From positions 93,359 to 157,358 of the forward strand of contig JABMOM010000029.1 of NCBI GenBank assembly GCA_013204105.1: a stretch of 64,000 bases of DNA, written 5' to 3'. The translations under genes and the position numbers were made by a program. A model generated the notes under the pieces. That model had not been told where the DNA came from, did not search any database, and was given only the letters and a program-made list of their open reading frames with translations. Below are positions 16,551 to 25,347 of this stretch, in pieces. Position 1 is the first letter of the stretch. Each line of letters opens with the position of its first letter. The stretch comes from Flavobacteriales bacterium (GTDB lineage Bacteria > Bacteroidota > Bacteroidia > Flavobacteriales_G > Salibacteraceae).

Positions 16551-17131
16551 TTGAAATTCTAAACATCAGCAAGGGAGGATGTTCCAATCAGGAATTCGCT
16601 GTGAAGCAGGCATCAAACCGATCATATCTTGAAACTGTAAAAACCCTTTCCCAACTCATCCTACTCACCACCCTACTGCTGCTCTACTTTTCATCTTGTA
16701 AGAAGAAGGGTTGTACCGACTGCAATGCAACGAACTATAACATTGAAGCGGAAGAGGAAGATGCTTCTTGCGTATATGCCAACGAAGATTTGCTCGGTGT
16801 TTACTCGGTACAAGATTCCATCACAGGCCCGCCGACGTTGGAGTGGTACTTCTCGACCTATGACCTAGAGATATCTAAGTCCGAATGCGCGCCAAATCAT
16901 TTGACGCTTACGAACTATGCCAATAAGAACAACACTTTCAGTGGTGCTCTCTTCAGCATTGATTGTCAGGTAATCAATGCTGTCATTACCATTCCAAAGC
17001 AAGACGTCAATGAAGACCATGTAAGAGAAAGCTCTGGCTATTTTTCGAATGATTCCATATCCTTCGAAATTGAATATGAAAATGCATTTGGTGAAGTATT
17101 TTACGGCAAATGCTTTGGTCGTAAAAAGTGA
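16547..17131 (+). CDS. Lipoprotein of unknown function
   Basis: This is a 194-residue predicted lipoprotein. A hydrophobic stretch LILLTTLLLLYF is followed by the lipobox-like SSC, then a CTDCNATNYNIEAEEEDASCVY segment, matching a Cys-framed short repeat often seen in secreted Bacteroidota proteins. The remainder reads as a beta-rich domain with paired cysteines. The GTG start overlaps the helicase stop by 4 bp (GTGA), but gives an unusually long n-region of about 45 residues, so the true start may be further in. No function can be assigned. Confidence 0.6.
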   Translation: MIEILNISKGGCSNQEFAVKQASNRSYLETVKTLSQLILLTTLLLLYFSSCKKKGCTDCNATNYNIEAEEEDASCVYANEDLLGVYSVQDSITGPPTLEWYFSTYDLEISKSECAPNHLTLTNYANKNNTFSGALFSIDCQVINAVITIPKQDVNEDHVRESSGYFSNDSISFEIEYENAFGEVFYGKCFGRKK

Positions 17132-17227
17132 ATTCACGGAGAAGACTGCGTCTTTCGAATCGGGCCAGCATTGTCCAAAGCTTCCTAAACCAAAAAGAGT
17201 AGCTTGCATTAAACACCCTATGAACGC

Positions 17228-17953
17228 ATGATCAATATCTTCCGAAAGCTTCGACAACGTCTCTTATCTGAGAATAAGTTTACCCGCTACTTACTCTACT
17301 CTATTGGCGAGATTGTACTTGTTGTCATCGGTATTTTGATCGCGCTGCAGATCAACAATTGGAACCAGGGTCGCTTGAATGCCAATAAGGAAGAAGTATA
17401 CTTAGAGAACTTAGAGCGAGACTTAGAGAATCAGCTCATCTCGATTGACCTACAACTGGAGTACGAACAGAAATACATCACCCTAGGCACGGTCATTTTA
17501 GACAATTACTATGCGTCCGATGTCATTGCCTTCGATAGCACCTTGAGTGCGAGCTTATCCGTCTTGACCGAACGTAAAACCTTTGTCCGCACGGATCCAA
17601 CCTTCGAAGACATGCTCTCCACTGGAAACATTGGACTGTTGAGGAACAACGGTATTCGCAATGCCTTAATCGAGTATTACCAAGAACTCGAGCGCGTTGA
17701 AAAGGTGCTCCAGAATAACAACACCCTCCACACAGATCAAGGCTACGGCAATGAAATCACCGATCTGGTCTTTGCAGGACCAACGGCAACAGACCGATTG
17801 GTGAACATCTCGATCGAATTACTCAAGGAGCCAGAACGTGAAATGAAATTCGTCAACCTGGTTGTAAAACGAACTCACATTGCGGTGAATCACGTGAGGT
17901 TTATGACCGACTTGCGCGCAAAGACAAGTGAAATATTGGAACGCTTGAGGTAG
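17228..17953 (+). CDS. DUF6090-family membrane protein
   Basis: This is a 241-residue protein starting MINIFRKLRQRLLSENKFTRYLLYSIGEIVLVVIGILIALQINNWN, the recurrent opening of the DUF6090 family common in Flavobacteriia: a basic amphipathic start, then one membrane helix (about residues 28-43). The rest is a periplasmic or cytoplasmic alpha-helical domain. The function is not known for the family. It lies alone, 96 bp after a lipoprotein gene. Confidence 0.8.
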   Translation: MINIFRKLRQRLLSENKFTRYLLYSIGEIVLVVIGILIALQINNWNQGRLNANKEEVYLENLERDLENQLISIDLQLEYEQKYITLGTVILDNYYASDVIAFDSTLSASLSVLTERKTFVRTDPTFEDMLSTGNIGLLRNNGIRNALIEYYQELERVEKVLQNNNTLHTDQGYGNEITDLVFAGPTATDRLVNISIELLKEPEREMKFVNLVVKRTHIAVNHVRFMTDLRAKTSEILERLR

Positions 17954-18140
17954 GCTAAATCATATCCACACAAAGCAGAGTAAGCAACGGATTACAAGTT
18001 GCGAAACACCTCCTCATCGAGTCAATTTGAGGATATATACGGCCTGTCATCTTAAGCCAATTTGGAGAGAATTGGACGACACATTGTAACCAAATCACAA
18101 ATGGACAGTCTAATGGTCAAACAACCAATTCCACTCCGTA

Positions 18141-19070
18141 ATGACACTCTTAGCTAAGACCAGTATGTTTCTTATGGGTTTGCTGCTGTTAGCCCTGCAA
18201 CCCATCGCTCAACCAAATTTCCCGCAAAATCCGCAAGAAGCTGAAATCATTTACAGTGATCTTGTCCACTTTATTGACGCCTACGAAGAGCTGGCTGCGG
18301 ATAAGGACACCATTGCGGTGCTTAACGCGCTTTATTTTGACCGTGGATCAGCGGGCCTCAAGGAGTTTATTAGCCGTCATCAACTGAGTCCAGAGATGAT
18401 GAAAGAGGCCATGGCTGCAGACCCAGAGCGATATGCTCTTCTCCCTGACTTCCTGATCAACATCCATGAAGTAGAAGCGCTTTACCACGAACTCATGATC
18501 GAGTACGGCAAAGTGATGCCCGAGGCAATGTATCCTCCTACCTACCTCTTGGTAGGAGCCAACCGAGGCATTGGTCAAGCTTCACTGGTAGGGCAACTAG
18601 TCACCGTAACCCGACCGGTTGACAGCATGGAGAAACTTAAAAAATTGATGGTGCATGAATTGTCACACTTTCAACAGGCCATGGCTATGGGTGGTCAAAA
18701 TTATGTGGCGCTTTACGCAGCACCTGACAATATGCTCGGTCTATGTCTCCGAGAAGGAGGGGCAGAATTCATTGCATACCTGGCTGTAAATGACGTCACC
18801 CAGCGCTCAAGTCTCGATTACTTGGAGAATAATGAGGATCGGTTGAAAGACCAATTCTTGCAGGACTTAGAAACGCAGAACAAAGATTTTTGGCTCTGGG
18901 AATCACTGGAACAAAGCGAACACCCCAGCCTCCTCGGATATGCTATGGGTTTCAAGGTTTGCAAACATTACTACGATCAATCATCCGACAAAACCTTCGC
19001 CATGCAGCAAATCTTGAAGATGGAGGATGCGGAGGCATTTCTTTCCTCCAGCGGCTATTTTGAAAGATAG
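18141..19070 (+). CDS. Exported putative zinc metalloprotease (DUF2268-like)
   Basis: This is a 309-residue protein with a signal peptide (hydrophobic stretch MFLMGLLLLALQPIA). HELSHFQQ is a clear HExxH zinc motif, near residues 173-180 with a following LCLREGGAEFIAYL that could give the third ligand (Glu). This pattern is like DUF2268-type predicted proteases in which a second Glu lies about 30-50 residues downstream. The substrate is unknown. The start ATG at 18141 is the only one giving a signal peptide. About 190 bp with no gene separates it from DUF6090. Confidence 0.6.
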   Translation: MTLLAKTSMFLMGLLLLALQPIAQPNFPQNPQEAEIIYSDLVHFIDAYEELAADKDTIAVLNALYFDRGSAGLKEFISRHQLSPEMMKEAMAADPERYALLPDFLINIHEVEALYHELMIEYGKVMPEAMYPPTYLLVGANRGIGQASLVGQLVTVTRPVDSMEKLKKLMVHELSHFQQAMAMGGQNYVALYAAPDNMLGLCLREGGAEFIAYLAVNDVTQRSSLDYLENNEDRLKDQFLQDLETQNKDFWLWESLEQSEHPSLLGYAMGFKVCKHYYDQSSDKTFAMQQILKMEDAEAFLSSSGYFER

Positions 19071-19071
19071 C

Positions 19072-19332
19072 CATCAAGGGTCCGAAGTCGCCATGGTTTT
19101 GCGTTCAGGCAGCTCAGGGTCACATGCTAATATCCATGGACTTGGACTCATCTGGAACGAATTCCTTCAGCTGGATAAATTCCATGTCTCCGCCCGGTTA
19201 GACCTGTGGGATCAGGACTTGTTTGACAAAGGATTATCGGGTGAAGCGTGGACAGACATTAAAATTTCGGACGGGGTTAACCTTGCTGTCGGGCTTCAGC
19301 TGTACACTGCTATTGAGCTTCAATGGGTGTAA
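19072..19332 (+). pseudogene. Orphan protein fragment after the metalloprotease gene
   Basis: Directly after the metalloprotease stop, in another frame, an open frame of about 87 codons to TAA at 19330-19332 reads like genuine protein: alternating strands such as FHVSARLDLWDQ and VNLAVGLQLYTAIELQWV, the look of the end of a beta-barrel or beta-sandwich. It has no start codon of its own except an internal ATG near 19093. I take it as the 3' remnant of a lost gene or a frameshifted extension of the upstream gene. The family is not recognised. Confidence 0.35.
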
Positions 19333-19373
19333 ACATCATCCACCTTGAATTTTGTTTGGAAAGAGAATAGCTA

Positions 19374-19413
19374 AAAGGCCTGGCTGCAATATTCGTGCAG
19401 CCAAGCCTTCAAA
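19374..19413 (-). terminator. Rho-independent terminator candidate
   Basis: An inverted repeat pairs TGGCTGCA with TGCAGCCA, extended by GGC/GCC, around an ATATTCG loop, just after the stop of the minus-strand outer-membrane gene. A short T-run (TTTTAGC) follows the 3' arm when read on the minus strand. Confidence 0.55.
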
Positions 19414-19431
19414 TGTCGACAGTTACTCCCC

Positions 19432-20064
19432 TTATAACTTCACCGAGAGTCCTCCATGCACGAAGGCTCCGCCAAAGAATCCAATATCCGCGTTTAGTCC
19501 AATATTGTCAGTTACGAAAAATCGAAATCCAACCGCCGTGCGGAAGGCAACTGGAATTACGTTCGTGGATTCTTCCGTGGAAAAAGGATCATCAAATGTT
19601 CTCTTCACACTTTTGTATCCGACAGAATTCGCCCAATTCATGTTGAATCGTTCCGTCCTTAAAAACTCCCAGCTGAACCGCGCCATAGCCCTGATCCTGA
19701 CTACGTCATAAGTAGCCTCATAAGGTTCGCCCGTAATCAAGTCATAACTCGTCCATGAAGCCCCTCTTGTGGCATAATGAGCATCCAAGCCGATCCCAAA
19801 CGCATCCGTCACCATGTATTGAGCTCTCAGACCGATGGGACCCAAAAAAGATGTCTGCCCGTTTTCATTTTCTGCCAATAGCCTTGCAGCAAGTCCTGGG
19901 CCAGCAGGCCCGTAATACAAATCAAAAATTACGTTTCCTTTCTTTACACATTTTACCTCTTCTTCTTCAGCCTGCCCTTCAGCTTGTGGTTGCGTCTCTA
20001 AGGATTGCGCGAAACCATTAGCCGCGAAAATGGATATGCCTATTATGAGAAATACTTTTTTCAT
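19432..20064 (-). CDS. Outer-membrane beta-barrel protein
   Basis: This is a 210-residue protein with signal peptide MKKVFLIIGISIFAANGFAQ, an acidic linker rich in Glu and Gln (QAEGQAEEEEV), then about eight alternating amphipathic strands such as GLRAQYMVTDAFGIGLDAHY and a terminal GLSVKL. This is the pattern of the small porin-like or OmpW/OmpA-barrel family common in Bacteroidota. The function is unknown. It is monocistronic with a terminator candidate downstream. Confidence 0.75.
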   Translation of the reverse strand: MKKVFLIIGISIFAANGFAQSLETQPQAEGQAEEEEVKCVKKGNVIFDLYYGPAGPGLAARLLAENENGQTSFLGPIGLRAQYMVTDAFGIGLDAHYATRGASWTSYDLITGEPYEATYDVVRIRAMARFSWEFLRTERFNMNWANSVGYKSVKRTFDDPFSTEESTNVIPVAFRTAVGFRFFVTDNIGLNADIGFFGGAFVHGGLSVKL

Positions 20065-20101
20065 TCTAAATCAGTGTTATTGAGTGATGAATTTTCATGG
20101 G

Positions 20102-20109
20102 CAAAGATC
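20102..20109 (-). promoter_or_regulatory. Candidate -7 promoter element for the outer-membrane gene
   Basis: On the minus strand GATCTTTG differs in one base from the Bacteroidota -7 consensus TAnnTTTG. It lies about 37 bp upstream of the start codon at 20064, a plausible leader length. No clear -33 TTG is at the best distance. Confidence 0.35.
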
Positions 20110-20191
20110 AGCTCCTTGTGCTTTGCTTGAACCACAAGTAAAACAAAAAATAGGCTGTCAAGTCCCATTTTTTTCAACGTGAACTGCTGGT

Positions 20192-21397
20192 TCAACGATC
20201 CTCTACTGGTGTCAGGGCCTTGATCCTCCGCATCATCCAGATGGCCAGCAATGTGAAGGCCGCGGCGATCAAGCCGACTTTCCAGAACCCGTAAACATGA
20301 TGTCCTCCTTCAGGAATGACAACGATGATGCCTGCCGCAATGCTCGCCAAGCCCGCCGTCATGTTCTGGACCGATGAGTTCAGGCTCATAAAGCTTCCTC
20401 GGTTCTGTGGCTTGATGACGGAAGTGACGATCGCCGTGGATGGAACCATTCTTCCGCCTGCTAAAATGAAGAACAAACCAGTCACCACCAGAGCGCTCCA
20501 TAAGGGCACTTCCGGCAAATTGGTCAAAGCAAGGATTGGAATGATCGATAGAAAGGCAATGATCTGAAAGACACGGTGTCTGCCTGTTCTGTCAGCCCAC
20601 CGACCTATCCTCGGATTGGTGATGATGGTAGCCAAGCCACCGATGAGGTAAACCCACGTTATCTCCTGTCGTTCAAAGCCAACGTTCTGGACCAAGTAAG
20701 GCGTAATGAACGGGATCACCGAAAAGTGCCCAAACATCAAAAGCATGGTATAGGTAAGGGCCATCCATTGGTTCTTGTGTTGAGGAATGCGCTTGATGAA
20801 TTCCCATGACCTAACCCTCGGTTCGGGCGTGTCTAAATGTGCCCGGACAGGTGGAAGCGTAAAATAGACGGCGATGGCATTCAGTACGCTCACGATCCCA
20901 AGTGCGATGAAAGGCCAGTTCCAGCCGTAATTGAATGCGAAATACAAGCCGACAGGCAAGCCTAAAGCAGAAGCCATAGAAAAGGCACTCATCACAATGC
21001 CCAGCCCCCATGCCCTTCGTTCGGAAGCAATAGCATCACTGACGATAGCGATGACGGTGGAACTGATCACCCCGCCAAATGCTCCGGTGAGGATTCTAGC
21101 ACTTATCAAACCTGCATAGGTATCTACCATACCGCACATCAGGGTTCCGGCAGCAAAACCTAAGTACGCAAAAAGGAAATACTTTTTACGATCGTACTTG
21201 TCCACAAAGAAAGCGCTGATGAGGCCAGTAACGCCCGCCGTCATGGTATAGCTCGCCACAAGAAATGAGAATTCTTGGGAGTTGATGAACAACTCTTCCA
21301 TCAACATCTCCCCCAACGGCATGATGATCATGAAGTCCATGATGTGGGTAAACTGGGAGGCTGCCAGTAAGTAAAGAATGATGCGTTCGGACTTCAA
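20192..21397 (-). CDS. MFS transporter
   Basis: This is a 401-residue major facilitator with 12 predicted membrane segments. The N-terminal half opens with LYLLAASQFTHIMDFMIIMPLG and has DKYDRKKYFLFAY, the signature loop between segments 2 and 3; a matching ADRTGRHRVF loop occurs between segments 8 and 9. The substrate is not readable; the opening resembles the drug/arabinose-efflux-like branch. The start is TTG at 21397, with no upstream ATG in frame. It is 295 bp from the symporter upstream in its own transcription direction, but the gap has mostly symporter coding sequence, so the actual spacing is about 65 bp. Confidence 0.87.
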   Translation of the reverse strand: MKSERIILYLLAASQFTHIMDFMIIMPLGEMLMEELFINSQEFSFLVASYTMTAGVTGLISAFFVDKYDRKKYFLFAYLGFAAGTLMCGMVDTYAGLISARILTGAFGGVISSTVIAIVSDAIASERRAWGLGIVMSAFSMASALGLPVGLYFAFNYGWNWPFIALGIVSVLNAIAVYFTLPPVRAHLDTPEPRVRSWEFIKRIPQHKNQWMALTYTMLLMFGHFSVIPFITPYLVQNVGFERQEITWVYLIGGLATIITNPRIGRWADRTGRHRVFQIIAFLSIIPILALTNLPEVPLWSALVVTGLFFILAGGRMVPSTAIVTSVIKPQNRGSFMSLNSSVQNMTAGLASIAAGIIVVIPEGGHHVYGFWKVGLIAAAFTLLAIWMMRRIKALTPVEDR

Positions 21398-21462
21398 TGC
21401 GGTGGATTAGATGTAGCTACACAAAAGACCGCAAAGGTGCCTAAATGTTCGTTAGGCTGCAT

Positions 21463-22887
21463 TTATTCCTGGACCGCGGCCTCCGGAATATTCAACTCCC
21501 CTTCAGAATGCGCTACGATGGTAGAAACAGAAGCGTCGCCCGTTACGTTCACCACGGTGCGGCACATATCTAGGATACGATCCACGGGGAAAATCAGGGC
21601 AATCCAAGCTGGGTTTAAACCAACCGACTCTAGCACAATGATCATCAGCACCAAACCAGCACTCGGTACTGCGGCCGCGCCGATGGATGCCAAGGTTGCT
21701 GTAAAAACGATGGTCAATTGCTGCAGCAGGCTGAGGTCTACCATGTGGAATTGTGCAAGCGCTACAACCGCCACGGCCTGGTAGAGACTTGTACCATCCA
21801 TATTTACGGTTGCACCAATGGGCAATACAAAACTGGTAGTCCGCTTAGATACTCCTATGTTGTTCTCCACGCAATTCAACGTAACGGGAAGTGTGGCCAC
21901 GGATGAGGATGTACTGAAGGCGGTCAACTGCGCTTTTGAAATACCCTTCATGAAGAATCCGTAGTTGATCTTCTTGACGATCAGACTCGTAAGGCCGGGG
22001 TAAAAAATAAAGATCATGAATGCGAGTCCTAAGATGACCGCGATTGAATACCAGAGTAAGAAGGACAACAGCTCCGCCAGTTTACTCGGATCATCGCCCG
22101 CAGCGCTCACCACAGCTCCAGCTAACAAGCAAAACACGAAGAAAGGCATGGCCTTCATGACCACATCCACCATCTTGATAAAGACCTCATTTACCCCGTC
22201 TATGAAATCCATCACGGGTTGGGCCTTTTCCCTGGGCAGCATGACCAGCACAATCCCAAAAAATATGGCAAAGAAGATTACCTGCAACATCTCCATGTCA
22301 AACATCGCGCGGATGATGTTGCTCGGTACAATATCAACCACGGGTTGCAACGGACGGGATTCCTTGGTACGATCGGCCTTGGTCAGCTTGTCGTTCACCC
22401 AATCGTTGGCGCCGTCATCACTTGGCCGCTGGCTTACTATCGCTACCCGATCTGCATATGCCTCGTCGCAGGAGTAGCAGATCGCGTCCAAGCGCTCTAT
22501 GTCGTTGTCATTGGTCCACAGCTCATAGGCGATGCGGTTATCGATCAGGAGGTCCTCTGAGACCTTGTCACCAGGCTTCAACGTATTCACCGCAATCAAG
22601 CCAATCGTCACTGCGATCATGGTGGTTCCAACGTAGAGCAAGAGCGTTTTGATCCCGATCTTGCCGAGCTTGGTCACGTCGCCTAAGGCAGAAACACCGG
22701 AAATGATACTGAACAGCACCAAGGGTACGGCAATCAGTTTGAGGATATTGATGAAGATCTTGCCGAAAGGATCAATGTAGTCGAGCGTAAATTCGTTCCA
22801 GCCCATGTTCACTGATAAAAGGGCGTAGAACGTTCCTAAGATCAGGGCAATGATGACTTGCCAATGGAGGGGTACTTTCTTCATCAT
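21463..22887 (-). CDS. Dicarboxylate/amino acid:cation symporter
   Basis: This is a 474-residue sodium or proton-coupled symporter of the GltP/DctA family (DAACS). Family signatures are the serine-rich loop FSTSSSVATLPVT and the NMDGT motif in IGATVNMDGTSLY, both at the substrate and cation sites. It would import glutamate, aspartate or C4-dicarboxylates. Residues about 104-185 form an unusually long polar loop after the third membrane segment, with CYSC at 137-140; most homologues have a much shorter loop. The start is ATG at 22887 (MMKK). Confidence 0.9.
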   Translation of the reverse strand: MMKKVPLHWQVIIALILGTFYALLSVNMGWNEFTLDYIDPFGKIFINILKLIAVPLVLFSIISGVSALGDVTKLGKIGIKTLLLYVGTTMIAVTIGLIAVNTLKPGDKVSEDLLIDNRIAYELWTNDNDIERLDAICYSCDEAYADRVAIVSQRPSDDGANDWVNDKLTKADRTKESRPLQPVVDIVPSNIIRAMFDMEMLQVIFFAIFFGIVLVMLPREKAQPVMDFIDGVNEVFIKMVDVVMKAMPFFVFCLLAGAVVSAAGDDPSKLAELLSFLLWYSIAVILGLAFMIFIFYPGLTSLIVKKINYGFFMKGISKAQLTAFSTSSSVATLPVTLNCVENNIGVSKRTTSFVLPIGATVNMDGTSLYQAVAVVALAQFHMVDLSLLQQLTIVFTATLASIGAAAVPSAGLVLMIIVLESVGLNPAWIALIFPVDRILDMCRTVVNVTGDASVSTIVAHSEGELNIPEAAVQE

Positions 22888-22904
22888 GTTGCGAAGTAAT
22901 GCAT

Positions 22905-24173
22905 TTAGGTCAATGTCACTGGTTCATCCGATTCTTCTTCATCTGGCAGCACGCCTTTCGATCCCGACCTTCTGGCGAGAAAGACCGTGAAGAAGGAAAA
23001 GAAGACCACCCCAACCTGCACGTTGAACGTGCTCTCGGTCATGGAAAGGATGAAGAACAAAGCTGTGAATCCGAGTAACAAGGCATCTTGATTTCTGATC
23101 GCTTGCACCGTCATCACAAGAAAAATTCCGAGGATGATGATCAACCCAGGAATACCCAAGGATATCCACGATTGCAAGAAAAGGTTGTGTGCGTTCAGAT
23201 GCTCTTCTGCCGCACTGGTGTATCCCTTTTCATTGTAAATATCGTCCAGCACATCTTGAAAATCGCCCGTTCCTTGTCCAAACCAATCTTGTGAACGTAT
23301 GACCTCAAAAGTGGAACTGTAAACCAAGTACCTCACAGCTGTGCTCTCTGTAGATGCAGGATTCACCTCATCCTTTTGTGCTACTTCCAGCATATTGGTG
23401 ATGCGCGACTGCAGTAAAGGAGCGCCTTGAAAGATAGCGCCCATAATGCTCATCAGTACCGTTAGCCCTAGGATTGGCACCCACTTGTGCTTCATCTCGC
23501 GCACAAAGACACCGGTAAGACCTAATGCAATCACAGCCCACATGATGAACCCGGTTTTTGAACCGGTGAGCAATACTGACACGGATAGGGTGATGATGAT
23601 CAGCACATTCATCAACGTGCGCTTTCTATCCTTCTTGACCAGCGGCCATTCCAAATACGCCAGGATCACCATGGCAAAAATGAGGTAGAGGGCAAAGTAA
23701 CTTTGGTGCACAGTGACAGAGAAGCGTGAAGTAATGAAATGAAAGTATTTCATATCCAACCAAAAAACCTTGTACGCACTCTGTGCAATACAGAAAAGAG
23801 ATGCTGTAACCGATCCATACAAGAACATGCGCAGGGTACGATTGAAATTGGTCGTATTGACGAAACGGAAGCCAACAAAAACAAGCGGGAAAGCCATAAG
23901 GCTAAGTTTGACCTCTATATCAAACCATCCGCGTGAGGTGTTCTCTGTATACAGCATCCCAATGAGATGAAGAAAGAAGAACATCAACAGCAAAATCGAG
24001 ACTTCACTCATTTCTGCCCTGCTATAGCCTTTTGCCATCGCGAATATGGATAAGCCTCCAAACAACACGATGAACAATGGAACGATGCGCGGAAAAATTG
24101 GAATGAGAAAAGCGATCGCATACAGCAAGTAATGCTGGTACAGAAAAATCCTATGACGGTCGAAAAAACTCAT
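22905..24173 (-). CDS. O-antigen ligase-like membrane protein
   Basis: This is a 422-residue polytopic protein of the Wzy_C/WaaL superfamily, with about 11 membrane helices and a large loop after the middle. That loop has RSQDWFGQGTGDFQDVL and EEHLNAHNLFLQSWISLGIPG, the latter containing the conserved histidine (NAHNxFL) typical of O-antigen ligases and polymerases. The ATG at 24173 gives a 4 bp overlap with the epimerase stop; the frame extends further upstream but that part is shadow. It would transfer or polymerise surface polysaccharide at the periplasmic face of the inner membrane. Confidence 0.82.
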   Translation of the reverse strand: MSFFDRHRIFLYQHYLLYAIAFLIPIFPRIVPLFIVLFGGLSIFAMAKGYSRAEMSEVSILLLMFFFLHLIGMLYTENTSRGWFDIEVKLSLMAFPLVFVGFRFVNTTNFNRTLRMFLYGSVTASLFCIAQSAYKVFWLDMKYFHFITSRFSVTVHQSYFALYLIFAMVILAYLEWPLVKKDRKRTLMNVLIIITLSVSVLLTGSKTGFIMWAVIALGLTGVFVREMKHKWVPILGLTVLMSIMGAIFQGAPLLQSRITNMLEVAQKDEVNPASTESTAVRYLVYSSTFEVIRSQDWFGQGTGDFQDVLDDIYNEKGYTSAAEEHLNAHNLFLQSWISLGIPGLIIILGIFLVMTVQAIRNQDALLLGFTALFFILSMTESTFNVQVGVVFFSFFTVFLARRSGSKGVLPDEEESDEPVTLT

Positions 24174-25246
24174 TCTAGCCCTTGAAGTACATCGGCAATA
24201 GCCGCTGCCGCTTTTCCTCCTCCGTATAGATCGTTCGAGAAATCCAGAGATGCATTTTTCATCTGAGCATAGGCGCCGAGAATACGCTCTTTGTCTGCAC
24301 CTACCGTAACATTGTATCCATGGTCGACGAGCTCGGTCCATTCGGTTTCGTCACGCATGGTAACGCAAGGGTTTTGAAAGAAATAGGCTTCTTTTTGTAA
24401 TCCCCCACTGTCCGTCATGACCATAGATGCCGCCTTTAGGAGTTCAATCATGTCAAAATAGCCTACAGGGTCAAGGACAGTGAACTCGGGTTTAACACCT
24501 TGCTTCTCCAATAAATTCCGCGTGCGTGGGTGCAGCGGACAAATGACACGTCGCTCACGGTTGATCTCGTTCAAAGCTTGGATAATGCCTCCCAATCTTT
24601 CCGGGTCGTCTGTGTTCTCTGCTCGATGGATGGTTGCCAATACAAATCCCGCTTCCAATTCCTGCTCAGCGATGACCTTGCTCCTTTCAGCAGAGGTTCG
24701 AGCATAGTACATGGCAGCATCCTGCATCACATCCCCAGACCTGTGTATTTGGCAATCAAAGCCTTCGAAGCCCTCTCGCATCAAGTTATCCACCGCCGTC
24801 TGGGTTGGGCAAAACAAATGGTCCGAGATCCTATCGGTGAGGATTCGATTCACTTCCTCTGGCATCTTCATGTTGAAGCTTCGCAATCCCGCTTCTACGT
24901 GGCCTACTGGAATATGTAGTTTTTTAGCTGCTAAAGCACCCGCAATTGTGCTATTAGTATCGCCATAAACGAGGAGCAAATTTGGCTTCTCGGTCATTAA
25001 AAGTCCTTCGATTCCTTCCATCATGCGACCGGTCATAGCTCCGTGACCCAAGGAATGGATGTGCAAGTTATGCTTCGGTTTGGGTAGGTCCATTTCAGTG
25101 AAAAAGACGTCGCTCATGTTCGCATCGAAGTGCTGCCCCGTGTGAACGATCACCTCCTCCACTCCACTCCGTAAACCCAGTTCACGGCTGAGCGCTGCAG
25201 CTTTGATGAATTGAGGACGTGCCCCGACGATGGTGAGAATTTTCAT
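24170..25246 (-). CDS. wecB: UDP-N-acetylglucosamine 2-epimerase (non-hydrolysing)
   Basis: This is a 358-residue cytoplasmic enzyme that converts UDP-GlcNAc to UDP-ManNAc for surface polysaccharides. Motifs are GARPQFIKAA at the N-terminus, HTGQHFDANMSDVFF, VYGDTNST, GHVEAGLRSF and TDSGGLQKEAYF; all are standard for WecB/MnaA. The start ATG is at 25246 and the stop overlaps the O-antigen ligase-like gene by 4 bp. The product would feed the glycosyltransferases encoded next to it. Confidence 0.93.
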   Translation of the reverse strand: MKILTIVGARPQFIKAAALSRELGLRSGVEEVIVHTGQHFDANMSDVFFTEMDLPKPKHNLHIHSLGHGAMTGRMMEGIEGLLMTEKPNLLLVYGDTNSTIAGALAAKKLHIPVGHVEAGLRSFNMKMPEEVNRILTDRISDHLFCPTQTAVDNLMREGFEGFDCQIHRSGDVMQDAAMYYARTSAERSKVIAEQELEAGFVLATIHRAENTDDPERLGGIIQALNEINRERRVICPLHPRTRNLLEKQGVKPEFTVLDPVGYFDMIELLKAASMVMTDSGGLQKEAYFFQNPCVTMRDETEWTELVDHGYNVTVGADKERILGAYAQMKNASLDFSNDLYGGGKAAAAIADVLQGLE

Positions 25247-25347
25247 GTTGGACTGTTAAATCGTACTTCGTTTCTTCTCATTAAATGCCTTGGTTTGGTA
25301 CAAGTGACCCCAAAAAATCCTTTGATAGCCGATGGCTGATGGTCGTA

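Noticed and set aside
17196..17214. GCATTAAACAC ahead of the DUF6090 gene resembles the cassette repeat core.
   Set aside because: No stem arms, no CCAAACCGTT tail and neighbours with normal host character, so probably chance.
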